From Conus ventricosus (Eukaryota > Mollusca > Gastropoda > Neogastropoda > Conidae): DNA of 64,000 nucleotides. Shown here piece by piece: positions 53,820-64,000 of the stretch (position 1 is the stretch's first letter; every line of letters begins with the position of its first letter). Where the stretch lies: the NCBI GenBank assembly GCA_018398815.1, contig CM031609.1, positions 35,604,903 through 35,668,902 of the forward strand. The letters run 5' to 3'. The notes under the pieces are model-generated. The model was not told where the DNA came from, did not search any database, and saw nothing but the letters and a program-made list of their open reading frames with translations. Position numbers and translations under genes: made by a program.

Positions 53820-55610
53820 ATCTGACTTGGTTGCATATGAAACCAAGTCTAAAGCTCTGCTTCAGAATCTGCTGATTTGCATGCATAGGAAACCAAGTCT
53901 CTACTTCTGCTTCATGCTCCGCTGACTTAGTTGCACATGTGACCTTGTCTCTGTAGTTATGTTTCAGACTTTGCTGGACATGAGACCTTGTCTCTGTAGT
54001 TATGTTTCAGACTTTGCTGCACATATGACCTTGTCTCTGTAGTTATGTTTCAGACTTTGCTGCACATGAGACCTTGTCTCTGTAGTTATGTTTCAGACTT
54101 TGCTGCACATGAGACCTTGTCTCTGTAGTTATGTTTCAGACTTTGCTGCACATGAGACCTTGTCTCTGAAGTTATGTTTCAGACTTTGCTGCACCTGAGA
54201 CCTTGTCTCTGAAGTTATGTTTCAGACTTTGCTGCACATGTGACCTTGTCGCTGTAGTTATGTTTCAGACTTTGCTGCACATGAGACCTTGTCTCTGAAG
54301 TTATGTTTCACACTTTGCTGCACATGAGACCTTGTCTCTGAAGTTATGTTTCACACTTTGCTGCACATGAGACCTTGTCTCTGAAGTTATGTTTCACACT
54401 TTGCTGCACCTGAGACCTTGTCTCTGAAGTTATGTTTCAGACTTTGCTGCACATGAGAACTTGTCTCTGAAGTTATGTTTCAGACTTTGCTGACTGCTGC
54501 ACATGAGACCTTGTCTCTGAAGTTATGTTTCAGACTTTGCTGCACATGAGACCTTGTCTCTGAAGTTATGTTTCACACTTTGCTGCACATATGACCTTGT
54601 CTCTGAAGTTATGTTTCACACTTTGCTGCACATGAGACCTTGTCTCTGAAGTTATGTTTCAGACTTTGCTGCACATGAGACCTTGTCTCTGAAGTTATGT
54701 TTCACACTTTGCTGCACATGAGACCTTGTCTCTGAAGTTATGTTTCACACTTTGCTGCACATGAGACCTTGTCTCTGAAGTTATGTTTCACACTTTGCTG
54801 CACATGAGACCTTGTCTCTGAAGTTATGTTTCAGACTTTGCTGCACATGAGACCTTGTCTCTGAAGTTATGTTTCAGACTTTGCTGCACATGAGACCTTG
54901 TCTCTGAAGTTATGTTTCAGACTTTGCTGCACATGAGACCTTGTCTCTGAAGTTATGTTTCAGACTTTGCTGCACATGAGACCTTGTCTCTGAAGTTATG
55001 TTTCAGACTTTGCTGCACATGAGACCTTGTCTCTGAAGTTATGTTTCAGACTTTGCTGCACATGAGACCTTGTCTCTGTAGTTATGTTTCAGGCTTCGCT
55101 GCACATGAGACCTTGCATCTGTAGTTATGTTTCAGGCTTCGCCGACTGCTGCACAGAGACCTTGCATCTGACCTCAGGCTTAGTTGTTGTTGCTGCACAT
55201 GAGACCTCCTCGTCTCTCTAGTTATGCTTCATGCTCTGCTGACTCTGCTGCACATGAGATCTCGTCTCTCTAGCTCCGCTTCAGACTTAGTTACACATGA
55301 TACCTCATCTCTCTAGTTATGTTTCCGGCTTTGTTGCACATGAGATCTTGTCTCTCTAGCTCCGCTTCAGACCTAGTTACACATGATACCTTGTGTCTCT
55401 GGTTATGCTTCAGGCTCAGTTGACTTTGCTGTGCACAAGACCTTGTGTCTCTTGTTATGCTTCAGGCTCTGCTGATTTTCCTGCACAGGAGACCCTGTCT
55501 CTGTAACTCAGCTTCAGGCTACGCTGACTTGGCTACACATGAGACTTAATCTCTCTAGTATGCTCAGTGTCCTACTGACCTTGCTGCGTTCAAAACCAAT
55601 TCTCAAGTAT
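53820..55610. repeat. 43-bp minisatellite array
   Basis: The unit contains GACCTTGTCTCTG, AGTTATGTTTCAG and ACTTTGCTGCACATGA. About 27 well-kept copies run from 53941 to about 55110, with degenerate copies on both sides. Variable positions alternate (CAGACT or CACACT; CTCTGAAG or CTCTGTAG). One copy near 54490 carries a 9-bp insertion (GACTGCTGC). It begins about 600 bp after the CENP-L stop and has no open frame. Confidence 0.95.
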
Positions 55611-56319
55611 GGGTTCAGGCTCCACATAATAACATAGTAATGTGAGTTGTGCTCTAAGTTAAATGCAAAAGAAACAATGGCTTAAGGTATACTTAAAAAT
55701 CAGTAGAAATTGCTCAGTGGTAATCAGATTCACATTCTAATGGCTAAAGGCCTGTATGGAGTCAGGTTATGTCTGTTCTAGAATATATTTTCACATCTTG
55801 CTATTAAATCCTTCCAAGATTTTGGTACCGTTTTGAAGGAAGCTTGTAATTTGGGTTGCAAAGTTACACTCACAAATAACAAAACTGGAAAAGTCTTAGG
55901 CAAAATCAAGGCAGGACGGGATAAGGTGTAGGGAACGTTGCCACTTAGCAATGAGCTGATTTAAGAACTGCCTGTGTGATCTCAAAAATATAAAGCATCC
56001 TTGTAACTGTGAACCTCCATTTGACGGACTAGTTTCCATTTCTGGAGGTAGCAATGTGAAGGAAACAACTGGACCATTTGGAGGAAGCCTGTCCGCGTTG
56101 GCGGTATCAATCTTTGTGGTATGATTTCAGGTTGATCTTGAGCATTTTGTTACGGGACTTTGGCACAGTTCTGCATCTCTCACCATTCTTTTCTTCTTTG
56201 TCCCCATGTCTCCTGTATCAGGACAGCAGGTATCTCATTAAGGGTTTATAGCTGAGCAGCCTAAAATGAATCGTTAGACTTGTGTGACTTTCCTTCGTTC
56301 TCCACTGGATAGAGATTCC
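55611..56319. other. No gene seen
   Basis: AT-rich sequence between two tandem-repeat arrays. It could be part of a CENP-L 3' UTR if transcription runs to the poly(A) signal at 58243. Confidence 0.45.
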
Positions 56320-56830
56320 CATGTCTTGCAGGCATTACTGTCTTGCCTGCTGTTCCTCTTTCCCATGCACACATGAAAGAGTTTCTTGCCTTTGAGGTTG
56401 TTGCTGCTATGCCTGTCAGTCACATTTGCCCATGTTCTCCTGGCATTTGAGACGTTACTGCCATGTCTGCTGCTCCACTTGCCTGTGGAGAGATGTCTCC
56501 TTACTTTAGAGGTGTGACAGCCTACCTGTCGATCTCATTCACCCATGCATTCAGGACAGATGTTTCCTTGCTTTGGAGGTGTTACTGCTGTGTCTGTTGC
56601 CCCACGTACCGCTTGTATACAGGAGAGAGGTCCCCGTATCATGGAGATGTTCCTGTTTTCCTGTCGGTGTCATTCACGTATGCATATAGGTTAGATGTTG
56701 CCTTGTCTTGGAGGTAACCCCATAACTCCCTGCGGTCAGCTTGGCTACATAAAACATTACATGAAACGTTCCCATGCCTTGGTTTGTTACTGCTTTGCCT
56801 GTCGTTTCGCTCATCCATGCATGTTGTCAG
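56320..56830. repeat. Degenerate tandem repeat, period about 67 bp
   Basis: Units start with TTTGAGG/TTAGAGG/TTGGAGG and share GTTACTGC, TGTCTG, CCCATGCAT and ATGT-TCCTTG. The clearest spacings are 56505, 56572, 56640 and 56707. About six to seven copies have diverged strongly. Confidence 0.65.
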
Positions 56831-57439
56831 GATGCATTTTCTAGTTGCTCTGTTGTTAATAGTCCACTGAGGTATGGTTTTTTCCCCGTTTTGCTCACGG
56901 GTGTGAAGATGTTCAAGTTGTTTCCATTTCTGTAAATTCTGATGCAATGTTTATCCCAAAGGAAGCTGCTGTTCGTAATGTGCATAGCTGCCAGCTCTCC
57001 CAAATTATTCTGGAATTTCCTTACTGTAGAAATTATTTCCCAAATCCCAAATTTAGTTTAGAAAAAGATTCCTGGAACTTCAAAATCTTGTTAAAAAAAT
57101 GTAGGAGTTTGGAGGTCATTTTTGAAAGGGAAGTATTGCAGAATTAAGCCCAAATAATGTTTATACAGATGTTGGCTAATATGTGTACTGAAAATGCGTT
57201 TTCTTTTTTAAACCCCACATTTGTCCACTGAACACCAAAAGTTTAGTAATGCTTTTAATCAAAAGCCTAATTGTTCCCTTTTCAATACCCTTCTTCGCTT
57301 GGTTCTACAATTTAGATTCAAGAAGGTTGGCAGCTATGAATCTTTATTTTTCACCATTGTCTGTGTAATATTTATTCATTGTTAGTCGCAAAGTGAGGCA
57401 ACTGCAGGCGGAAATCAAAACAAATCATAAAAAGTTTTT

Positions 57440-57531
57440 GTAATGAATCTGCCAAACATGAACAAACAAATCACACGACAAAACATGTTTTATTTTGTGA
57501 TTCACTTGTTCATGTTCGGCAGATTTGTTAC
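57440..57531. repeat. Imperfect hairpin, 35-bp arms
   Basis: 57440-57474 pairs with 57497-57531, with about six mismatches around a 22-base loop. Shared core AATCTGCC-AACATGAACAA. It could be a short palindromic element or an RNA hairpin; there is no other evidence for either. Confidence 0.75.
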
Positions 57532-57573
57532 ATGAACTTGTTAAAGATTTGTTAATTGTGTCAGCAGACATGC

Positions 57574-57835
57574 ACTCCCGCTTTTTTTTTTTTTCCTCTG
57601 TTGAGTTTTTTGGCCTTCCTGGTGGCGTTACGCCCCTGTATCTCCTTCCATCTTCCCCATGCATCGCCATAGCCACGTTCACAGTCACGGCCTTGGCAGT
57701 CCGCGTAGACCAATCAGTGTAAGGTCATTATGAGACGGCACACCAGAGAAGACGGTACTGCTGCTGAGTCTCTTCAGTGGGTTTCAGCGGTGACTTGTAG
57801 TCTGTTCAACGCCACATGCTAGCCTTCATTTTAGT
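57574..57835 (-). repeat. Old, diverged copy of the long tRNA-headed SINE
   Basis: After a T run (57581-57595) the sequence aligns with the body of copies A and B: CACAGTCACGGCC, TCAnTGTnAnGTCnTnA, a GACACTGCACTGCTGCnGAGTC-like block, TTCAGTGG-TTCAGCGG and TCTGnTCnAnnnCACA. It is heavily mutated and lacks the tRNA head. Confidence 0.6.
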
Positions 57836-58242
57836 TCGTTTCGGAGTAGCCTTTGTCTAAAAGGGGAACTTTTTCACTTCTGTTAGCAGACAGTGCAGCT
57901 GAGTACACTTGATACTTTTACGCTTTCATGCGTTTGGTATGTATGTATGCAGATGGTGAAATTGCTCACAGGTGTACAGATGATGTGAAACGGATTTTAA
58001 TGCACTGATGTGTCAGTGGACAGTGGAAAAATGTGTGTGTGAGCGAGAGAGAGACAGAGAATGCACATGAGTGCTCGTGTACAGTTGTGTATGTAGTTGC
58101 GTTGCTGTAATTGTGACAGAATGATGACTATGAGTGTAATATTTGTATAGAAATTGTTGAGGTGTTCTTGTTTGTTTATGCTGATAAATATGCTTGCCGC
58201 ATGAATTGTTGCATTGTGCCGAGTAACTCTCTTGGTTTTGTC

Positions 58243-58248
58243 AATAAA
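58243..58248 (+). promoter_or_regulatory. Candidate poly(A) signal
   Basis: AATAAA is followed within 15-70 bases by strongly GT/T-rich sequence (to about 58318), the usual form of a cleavage and polyadenylation site. It is the first good one I see after the CENP-L stop, which would imply a 3' UTR of about 5 kb. It may belong to another transcript. Confidence 0.45.
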
Positions 58249-59175
58249 GGTGTTTTTTACAATGTGTGGTTGTCCATCTTTTGTGTTTGTTTTGTTTGGT
58301 TTTTGTGTGTGTGTGTGTGCTGAATTAGTCTGAAATAAATTAGGACATCTTATGTATTGGGGCACTCATTTTCTTTCAAACTTGCATTCTTTCTTTCAAG
58401 GGAAGAAGTCAATTTACTTTAAAACATCATTAATGATTTTTAAAGGCTTAAATGCACTGGTAGGCATATAATTTTATGGAAAGATGCTGTGATTCAAAAG
58501 GAAGTTATAAAGTGGATATTGAATAAGGGCCACTAACTCCAAGATTGCCAATAGTTCAGGCATGCATTGTTGCAATTGGTAATCACACGCCTATGAGCAT
58601 GCATGTCGCCTTACATTCTTTTTTTTCTCAGGAAAGTTTTATTCAGATTCATATGCATGGGGGTACACACACAAGCACGTGCGTGCACACACACACACAC
58701 ACACACGTATACTCTCTCTCTCTCTCGGAACTTGAGTTGAGAAAAATAATCAGCCTTAACTAATCCATTTTCTTTTAAAGGAAAGTCGAAACAAGCAGCT
58801 GTACAGGCACATCTGTAATGACAAATTCTTGTTGACTAGACCTTTTTTTCAAAATGAAAAGAAGAGTCTGGAAGCATCTTTGTTTTTACGATCTTGATAT
58901 GAATCAAGAAAAAGCATGAATGATGTAGCTGTGAGTCTCAAAGATGGGCTTGAAGTCGTTTTAACTTTGACTATGGTTGTGAGTTTGAATTGCACATAGG
59001 GGCAGATTTTTACAGCTTGGATCTCCTTATTGTCCATTGTGCAGTACATGGCTACCTGATTCAGGTCATGAAAAGTTGAGACAGTGGACAGAGATGGTCT
59101 TGCCTGTCATCATGCCATGCCCAAGATACAGTGAATCTTGAACAGCTTACAATTTTTGTGGTCATTTGGCAACAA
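58249..59175. other. No gene seen; short CA and CT repeats
   Basis: Contains (CA)n at 58686-58705 and (CT)n at 58711-58726. No coding segment is supported before the minus-strand LINE fragment. Confidence 0.5.
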
Positions 59176-60211
59176 TTAGAAGACCTTTAACAGTTCTTTT
59201 CTTTGATGTACAGTCCTTATCAAACCACTTATTTGTGTTTTCACTTTCCTACTTATCCGAATCATACACACTGTCACTGCATATAATGCATTAACAAAAA
59301 TATCAATATATTCATCAATATCATCCTTTAAAATCTCTTTCGCTCTGATCAAGCATTCGTTAAAATCAAATGAATCAATTTCATCTTTGTGAATATTCAC
59401 GTTTTCATAAGACCACACAATTCTTTCTTCTCTCATTTTCTGGCAACACGTTCTCTCCCTTTGCAGGAAAATGCCAAGAGCGTAAATGATCTCCTACAGA
59501 CATGTCACAAGTCATGAACAATTCTGAGAAGACAATGAAATAATCGATCACACTACTCCCATGCCATGACACATAAGTAAATCCACTATCTGTTTCTCCC
59601 CTATAGCTTCCATTCACCGTAAGCACATAATACATTTAACAAACTTCAATAGGAGAAGTTTCAAACTTCTTGGCAACTGTATCTTTTGAATAGCACCTTA
59701 CAGACACGTCTTTCTCATTCCTTGACCTTCAGATTGTCCATTCCTGTTCTAGCATTCATATCACCAGTTACAATAATATACACTTCAGCTTTCTTAATGC
59801 TTTGTCTCGGATTTTCGACCAGAATGACTCGTCTTTTATTTCATTAATATGACAGACTGGGCTTCCATCAGGCGCCATGTAACACGCCACGAGTAAAATA
59901 CCTATATCTACATTAAACAACATTTCATCAACTCCTATAGCAACAAGATTATCATCTTTTATTTCAACTATTTCTTTTACATACTGACTGTGGCATTTCT
60001 TTACAAGCAAGAGAACTCCGCCTTGGTTCGACAGCTTTCTTGCTGGGGCGCTAAATTTTACATATTCAGTGAAAACACCGCTGAAATCAAAATTACAATC
60101 AACGAAAGTTGCAGTCAGACACACAAAATCAAAGACACGCGCATAATTAACAAAATCAATGTCATTCAATTTGCATTGGAAATTGTCCACCTTGTAGCTC
60201 AGGAACGACAA
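59176..60211 (-). pseudogene. Non-LTR retrotransposon endonuclease fragment (different family)
   Basis: The minus strand reads, from 60211: 'FLSYKVDNFQCKLNDIDF', 'FVCLTATFVDC', 'GGVLLLVKKC', 'LLVACYMAPDGSP' (to 59768). After a frame change it reads 'VIDYFIVFSELF' and 'VGDHLRS' (about 59560-59480), then 'RIVWSYENVNI' and 'LYAVTVCMIRISRK' (to 59176). The order is that of an APE-type endonuclease domain plus the linker before the polymerase. It is not similar to the endonuclease of the L1-like copy at 13680. The polymerase is absent, so the 3' part is missing. A GC-rich 5' leader may extend to about 60430. Confidence 0.7.
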
Positions 60212-60599
60212 CTGAGGCGATTGATGGCCAGGCCTGTCCTATTTGGAGTCACTGGCAGAGCGCAATGACCTGTCACTGCCCCGAGCACTCCGGGTAGCCG
60301 TGTATTGGTGTCTGCTGTCGCCTTCGGCTCGAACCTCCACGTGCATCCCGTTCCAAGCTGCCGCACCTCGCACCCCGTTAGAAAGGCCGCCACGCTGAGT
60401 TGCTCCGTCACCTTCTCCCCACATCTCGCGCCTTGAGAGAGAGAGAGAGAGAGAGAGCTTGCTTGCGCTGTTAGCGCATCTGCTTGAATGAGAAAGAGTA
60501 GGCCTATTTTCAAAATGTCATCTCAAGCCTTCCTTAATCGCAACCGACTCAACTGAACATAAACTTCGAAATTTGCAGTGAAAGCTCAAAACATAACAC

Positions 60600-63500
60600 T
60601 TTTTGGAAATTCAATCATCTCTTTTAAAAGACAACTTATATCTAAATGAGATAAAATTCTGAGATAAGATTGTTATAGATGAATATGCGATGAATGCAAA
60701 TATTAATGATATACCTGATGCAGAACTACGTTTTTCTGTTCCCGATGATACTTTTCTAGATTTCCTTCTTATGAAGTTAAGATCAAAGACAATTTCATTT
60801 GCAACAATGAAAAAGAAGAAAATACAGGAAGAGGAAAATCGGCTAGAATCTGACATTCGAAGATTAGAAACAACAAAGTCTATAAGCGAGGACGATATTA
60901 GAGCTATAGCAACAAAAAAAGAACAATTAAAACATATTAGAGAAAAACGAATGGAAGGTGTTTTGCTACGATCAAGAGCTAGGTGGAAAGCTGAGGGTGA
61001 GAAAGTAAGCAACTATTTTTGTAATCTTGAGAAACGTAATTTTGTAAGTAAAAATATGGCTAGAATCACGGATCAGCAAGATAATGTTTTAACAACCCAG
61101 AAAGACATTCTTCTAGAAGTTCAGAACTTTTATAAATACTTTACGCAGAATCCGAAGTAGAAGATAGTGAAGTAATGGATTTAGTAAAACAATACACCAT
61201 GTCTAAATGAAACAGAAGCAAACGAGGGTTAGAGGAGAAATTACTCTGGAAGAAGCTACTGATGTCTTTAAAGAATATGAAAAATAACAAAACCCCAGTC
61301 TCTGATGGATTTTCGACGGAATTCTTTAAAGTTTTTTGGAAAAAAATTGGATTATTTGTTATTAGAGCGTTGAATGCTAGTTTTAAAAGAGGAGAAACTG
61401 TCTAGCGTGCAAAAAGAAGGGATTATTATATGTATTCCCAAAGGAGACAAGCCAAGACAATATATAAAAAACTGGAGACCAATTTCACTTGTAAATGTAG
61501 TGTTAAAATTGGATCATCATGTGTTGCAAATCGCATAAAAATTGTACTGCCAAGACTTATTAATGAAGACCAGACGGGTTTTCATTAGGAACAGATACAT
61601 TGGTGATAACTTAAGATTGATATATGACACAATAGCTTACTTAGATCAAAATAATTTACCTGGATTGTTATTAAATATAGATTTTGAGAAAGCTTTTGAC
61701 TCGATTAACTGGGGTTTTATGTCGAAGGTATTAAAGAAATTTGGTTTTCAGAAAGACATTTGCAGATGGATAGATACATTCTATAAGAATATTAAATCTT
61801 GTGTTGTTGTAAATGGTCAGGTTTCAAACTGGTTCGAAATTAAAAGAGGTTGTAGGCAAGGAGACCCTATATCCCCATATCTGTTCATACTCTGTGTAGA
61901 AATATTAGCTATAATGATAAGAGAAAACACAGATATCCAGGGAATAATGATGATGATGTTGAACATAAACTTTCACAATATGCGGATGACACAGAATTTT
62001 TGCTGGCAGGTGATAGGAAATCTTTTGAAATTTGCGTAGATGTTCTGTTTAAGTTTGGATCTGTTTCAGGTCTTCACATAAATTCTAGCAAAACAAGTGC
62101 AATTTGGTTAGGAAGTAAGAAGAATTCTGAAGTTAGATATATGAATCATTTAGGAATGGACTGGAAACCACTAAAATTTCGTGTATTTAGGAATATGGTT
62201 TACTAATGATTTAAAAGACTGTGTAAACATAAATTATCCGGACAAATTGGCAGATATAAAACATCTGTTCAAAGTATGGGTTAAACGTCAACTAACGCCT
62301 CTTGGTAGAATAGCAATTTTAAAATCTCTCATACTTTCAAAAACTGATACATCTTTGGTTACTTCTGCCAAATCCACCTGATGTGTTTTTTCGAACATTA
62401 CAAAAGATGTGTTATGAATTTGTCTGGGGTAAGAAACCAGACAAAATTAACCGGAAAAACGGCGCATAAGAGTGTAAAACTTGGAGGCATCGGTATCCCT
62501 GAATTAAAAACATTTGTTACCTCTTTAAAAAACTGTCGTGGTTTCGTAAAACTGAAAAAAACAACCCACAAGTGGAAACATATTCTACTAGCTATATTTC
62601 CTCAATGGCCGCTTATCAATAAATATGGTCCAGAATTTGTTTCAGGTTTACGAAATATAACCAATTTTGGTCAGACGTCATTGAAGCCTATAAAATGTTT
62701 TACTACAAATGCATGCCAGGAAATTCCGCTGAAATTTTAGCTGAACCGATTTGCTATAATAATAGAATCTAAGTTGGAAACTCATACGTTATCTCTAGAA
62801 AACTTGGTAACAAGAATGTACATTGTCTTGCGGACTTTTTTGATGATAAAGGTCAGTTTCTTTCTTATATGCGTTTCAAAGAGAAATATAATATTAATGT
62901 CGATTTTGTCACCTTTGCTGGGTATAAATCTGCAATAATCGACTACATTAAACAATGTAGTATTTCTGTAAAGAGCAATAAACATACCGATACAACTTGC
63001 TGTTTGAAGAAGGTATTTGCTATTCACAAAGGTTCAAAGCTTTATTACGATATACTTATGAAAATAATGTTCGACCAAAATGCTGCGACAAATGGGATTC
63101 GAAACTGATGGTACATCATGATTGGAAATCATGCTTTCTATATACAGCAAAAATAACGATATTAAACTAAAATGGTTTCAGCTGAAGCTATTGCACAGAT
63201 GTTTAGGTACAAATGTTATTTTAAAAGAAATGGGAGTTCGTAATAATGACAAATGCTGTTTTTGTGGTACAAATAAAGATACGATTGACCATATGTTTTG
63301 GAAATGCAATTATGTCAAATTCTTTTGGAATGTACTTACAGATTTGATTAGAGAAAAATGTGCCAATGCAGAAAACCTAAGACTGACTGAATCGCTGGTG
63401 CTTTTAGGATTTGATAAAAACGTTATTGTGGACAGTGTCCTTTACTTCATTGTACTATTAGCAAAGTATTATATATATTCATGCAAACTGAATGGAAACC

Positions 63501-63607
63501 ATCCACGAACAACTGTATTTTTGAAGAAACTAGAGTGGCGATACAAAATTGAAAAACACAATGCCTTACTTATCTCTAAATATTCAGATTTTTGTGTAAA
63601 ATGGTGA
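60600..63607 (+). pseudogene. L1-like reverse transcriptase and C-terminal zinc domain, frameshifted
   Basis: Starts inside the linker ('INDIPDAELRF', 60696) with a Lys/Glu coiled segment. Then 'RSRARWKAEGEKVSNYF' (60967), 'NRYIGDNLRLIYDT' (61590), 'LLNIDFEKAFDSINW' (61671), 'KRGCRQGDPISPYLFILCVE' (61842) and the catalytic 'YADD' at 61979-61990. 'LTPLGRIAILKSLILSK' follows at 62289. The C-terminal 'CCFCGTNKDTIDHMFWKC' (63250-63310) is the zinc segment. Frame changes lie near 61140, 61400, 61560, 61950, 62180, 62375, 62740 and 63110. It has the same family motifs as copy 1. Confidence 0.85.
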
Positions 63608-63811
63608 TATATAAACCATTAATAGAGGGTTCTTAAATGTATTTTACTTTTTATGATTTATCCGATTGCGGTTTGCCACAGTCCTAAGTTGAATTTTGAA
63701 CTGTCTTTTGCGTGCCAATGTTATCTATATTGTTGATGTATTCGAGGCCTCTTTAAGATGTTTCTCTAGAATAGAACATTGAATGAAAACGCCATTGATA
63801 ACATCCATCCA

Positions 63812-63812
<1 letters not shown>

Positions 63813-63873
<61 letters not shown>
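63813..63873. repeat. (CT)n microsatellite
   Basis: About 30 CT units in the 3' UTR of L1-like copy 2; the Ser/Leu and Arg/Glu frames across it are artefacts. Confidence 0.95.
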
Positions 63874-63877
<4 letters not shown>

Positions 63878-64000
63878 TCTGGCTGTTAAAACAATTATTT
63901 CTCGACTTTGGATGGACAATGCCCTTTTGTTTTTTCCTTTTCATGTTTGTGTTTCATGTTATTAAATGCAAATTAAAAAAAAAACATTAAAAAAAAAAAA

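Larger units (their letters stand above)
60590..64000 (+). mobile_element. L1-like non-LTR retrotransposon, copy 2 (5'-truncated)
   Basis: Aligns with copy 1 from about 14425 on, so endonuclease and ORF1 are missing. The coding part ends at 63607. A 3' UTR with (CT)n (63813-63873) and an A-rich end (63974-64000) follows and may run past the window. Confidence 0.8.

Noticed and set aside
53820..55610. CRISPR-like array
   Set aside because: The units are contiguous tandem copies with no unique spacers, in a eukaryotic intron-bearing locus.
59176..63607. Twin-priming (5' inversion) of one L1-like element
   Set aside because: The minus-strand endonuclease is not similar to the endonuclease of L1-like copy 1, so two different families are involved.

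Overview
This is eukaryotic nuclear DNA from an invertebrate, most plausibly a marine gastropod or other mollusc. The reasons are one intron-rich host gene, very dense mobile elements (Penelope-like, I-clade and L1-like LINEs, hAT, piggyBac, pogo, THAP), long tRNA-headed SINEs, abundant (CA)n/(CT)n and unusually long G/C homopolymers. There is no bacterial-style gene organisation. The taxon is inferred; it was not looked up.

The only host gene I recognise is centromere protein L (CENP-L), on the + strand. Eight exons are spread over 35 kb: 18019-18130, 21978-22025, 23158-23285, 30824-30910, 39211-39322, 42445-42547, 51227-51286 and 53122-53208 (stop). The amino-terminal third should lie upstream of the window or in its first 18 kb, where I could not find it. 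Splice phases agree at every junction except exon 4, which is one base short. Exon 1 of this set carries a 27-bp in-frame tandem duplication.

Layout: 1-4.88 kb is unassigned sequence with a ~268-nt G tract, a C tract, CT/GT repeats and a ~300-bp tandem duplication. 4881-7067 is a decayed pogo/Tigger transposon. 7631-13606 is a full-length I-clade (Nimb-like) LINE with RNase H and a 13-bp target duplication; it lies just upstream of, and probably inside the 5' region of, an L1-like LINE ending at 17940. The CENP-L introns then hold: an almost intact hAT (18313-20973); an inverted-dimer Penelope-like element (23613-26704) containing a small deleted hAT; a THAP-domain element (27628-29155); LINE tails; a piggyBac fragment; a deleted hAT (31698-32461); a 4.9-kb DNA transposon I cannot classify (34062-38976); a piggyBac remnant with a nested SINE; and a three-level nest in which a piggyBac (42827-50615) holds a hAT (43644-49126) that holds two further hAT-like elements. 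A second SINE copy lies at 51787-52631.

Downstream of CENP-L there is a 43-bp minisatellite (about 53.8-55.6 kb), a degenerate 67-bp repeat, an imperfect hairpin, a poly(A) signal, a LINE endonuclease fragment on the minus strand (59176-60211) and a second L1-like copy (about 60590 to the window end).

Two patterns stand out. Target-site length follows the terminal sequence: hAT ends starting CAGGG are flanked by 5-bp duplications and ends starting CAGAC by 6-bp duplications. Also, most short DNA elements here, from several unrelated families, keep only the amino-terminal DNA-binding or regulatory coding segment of their transposase and have lost the catalytic core.
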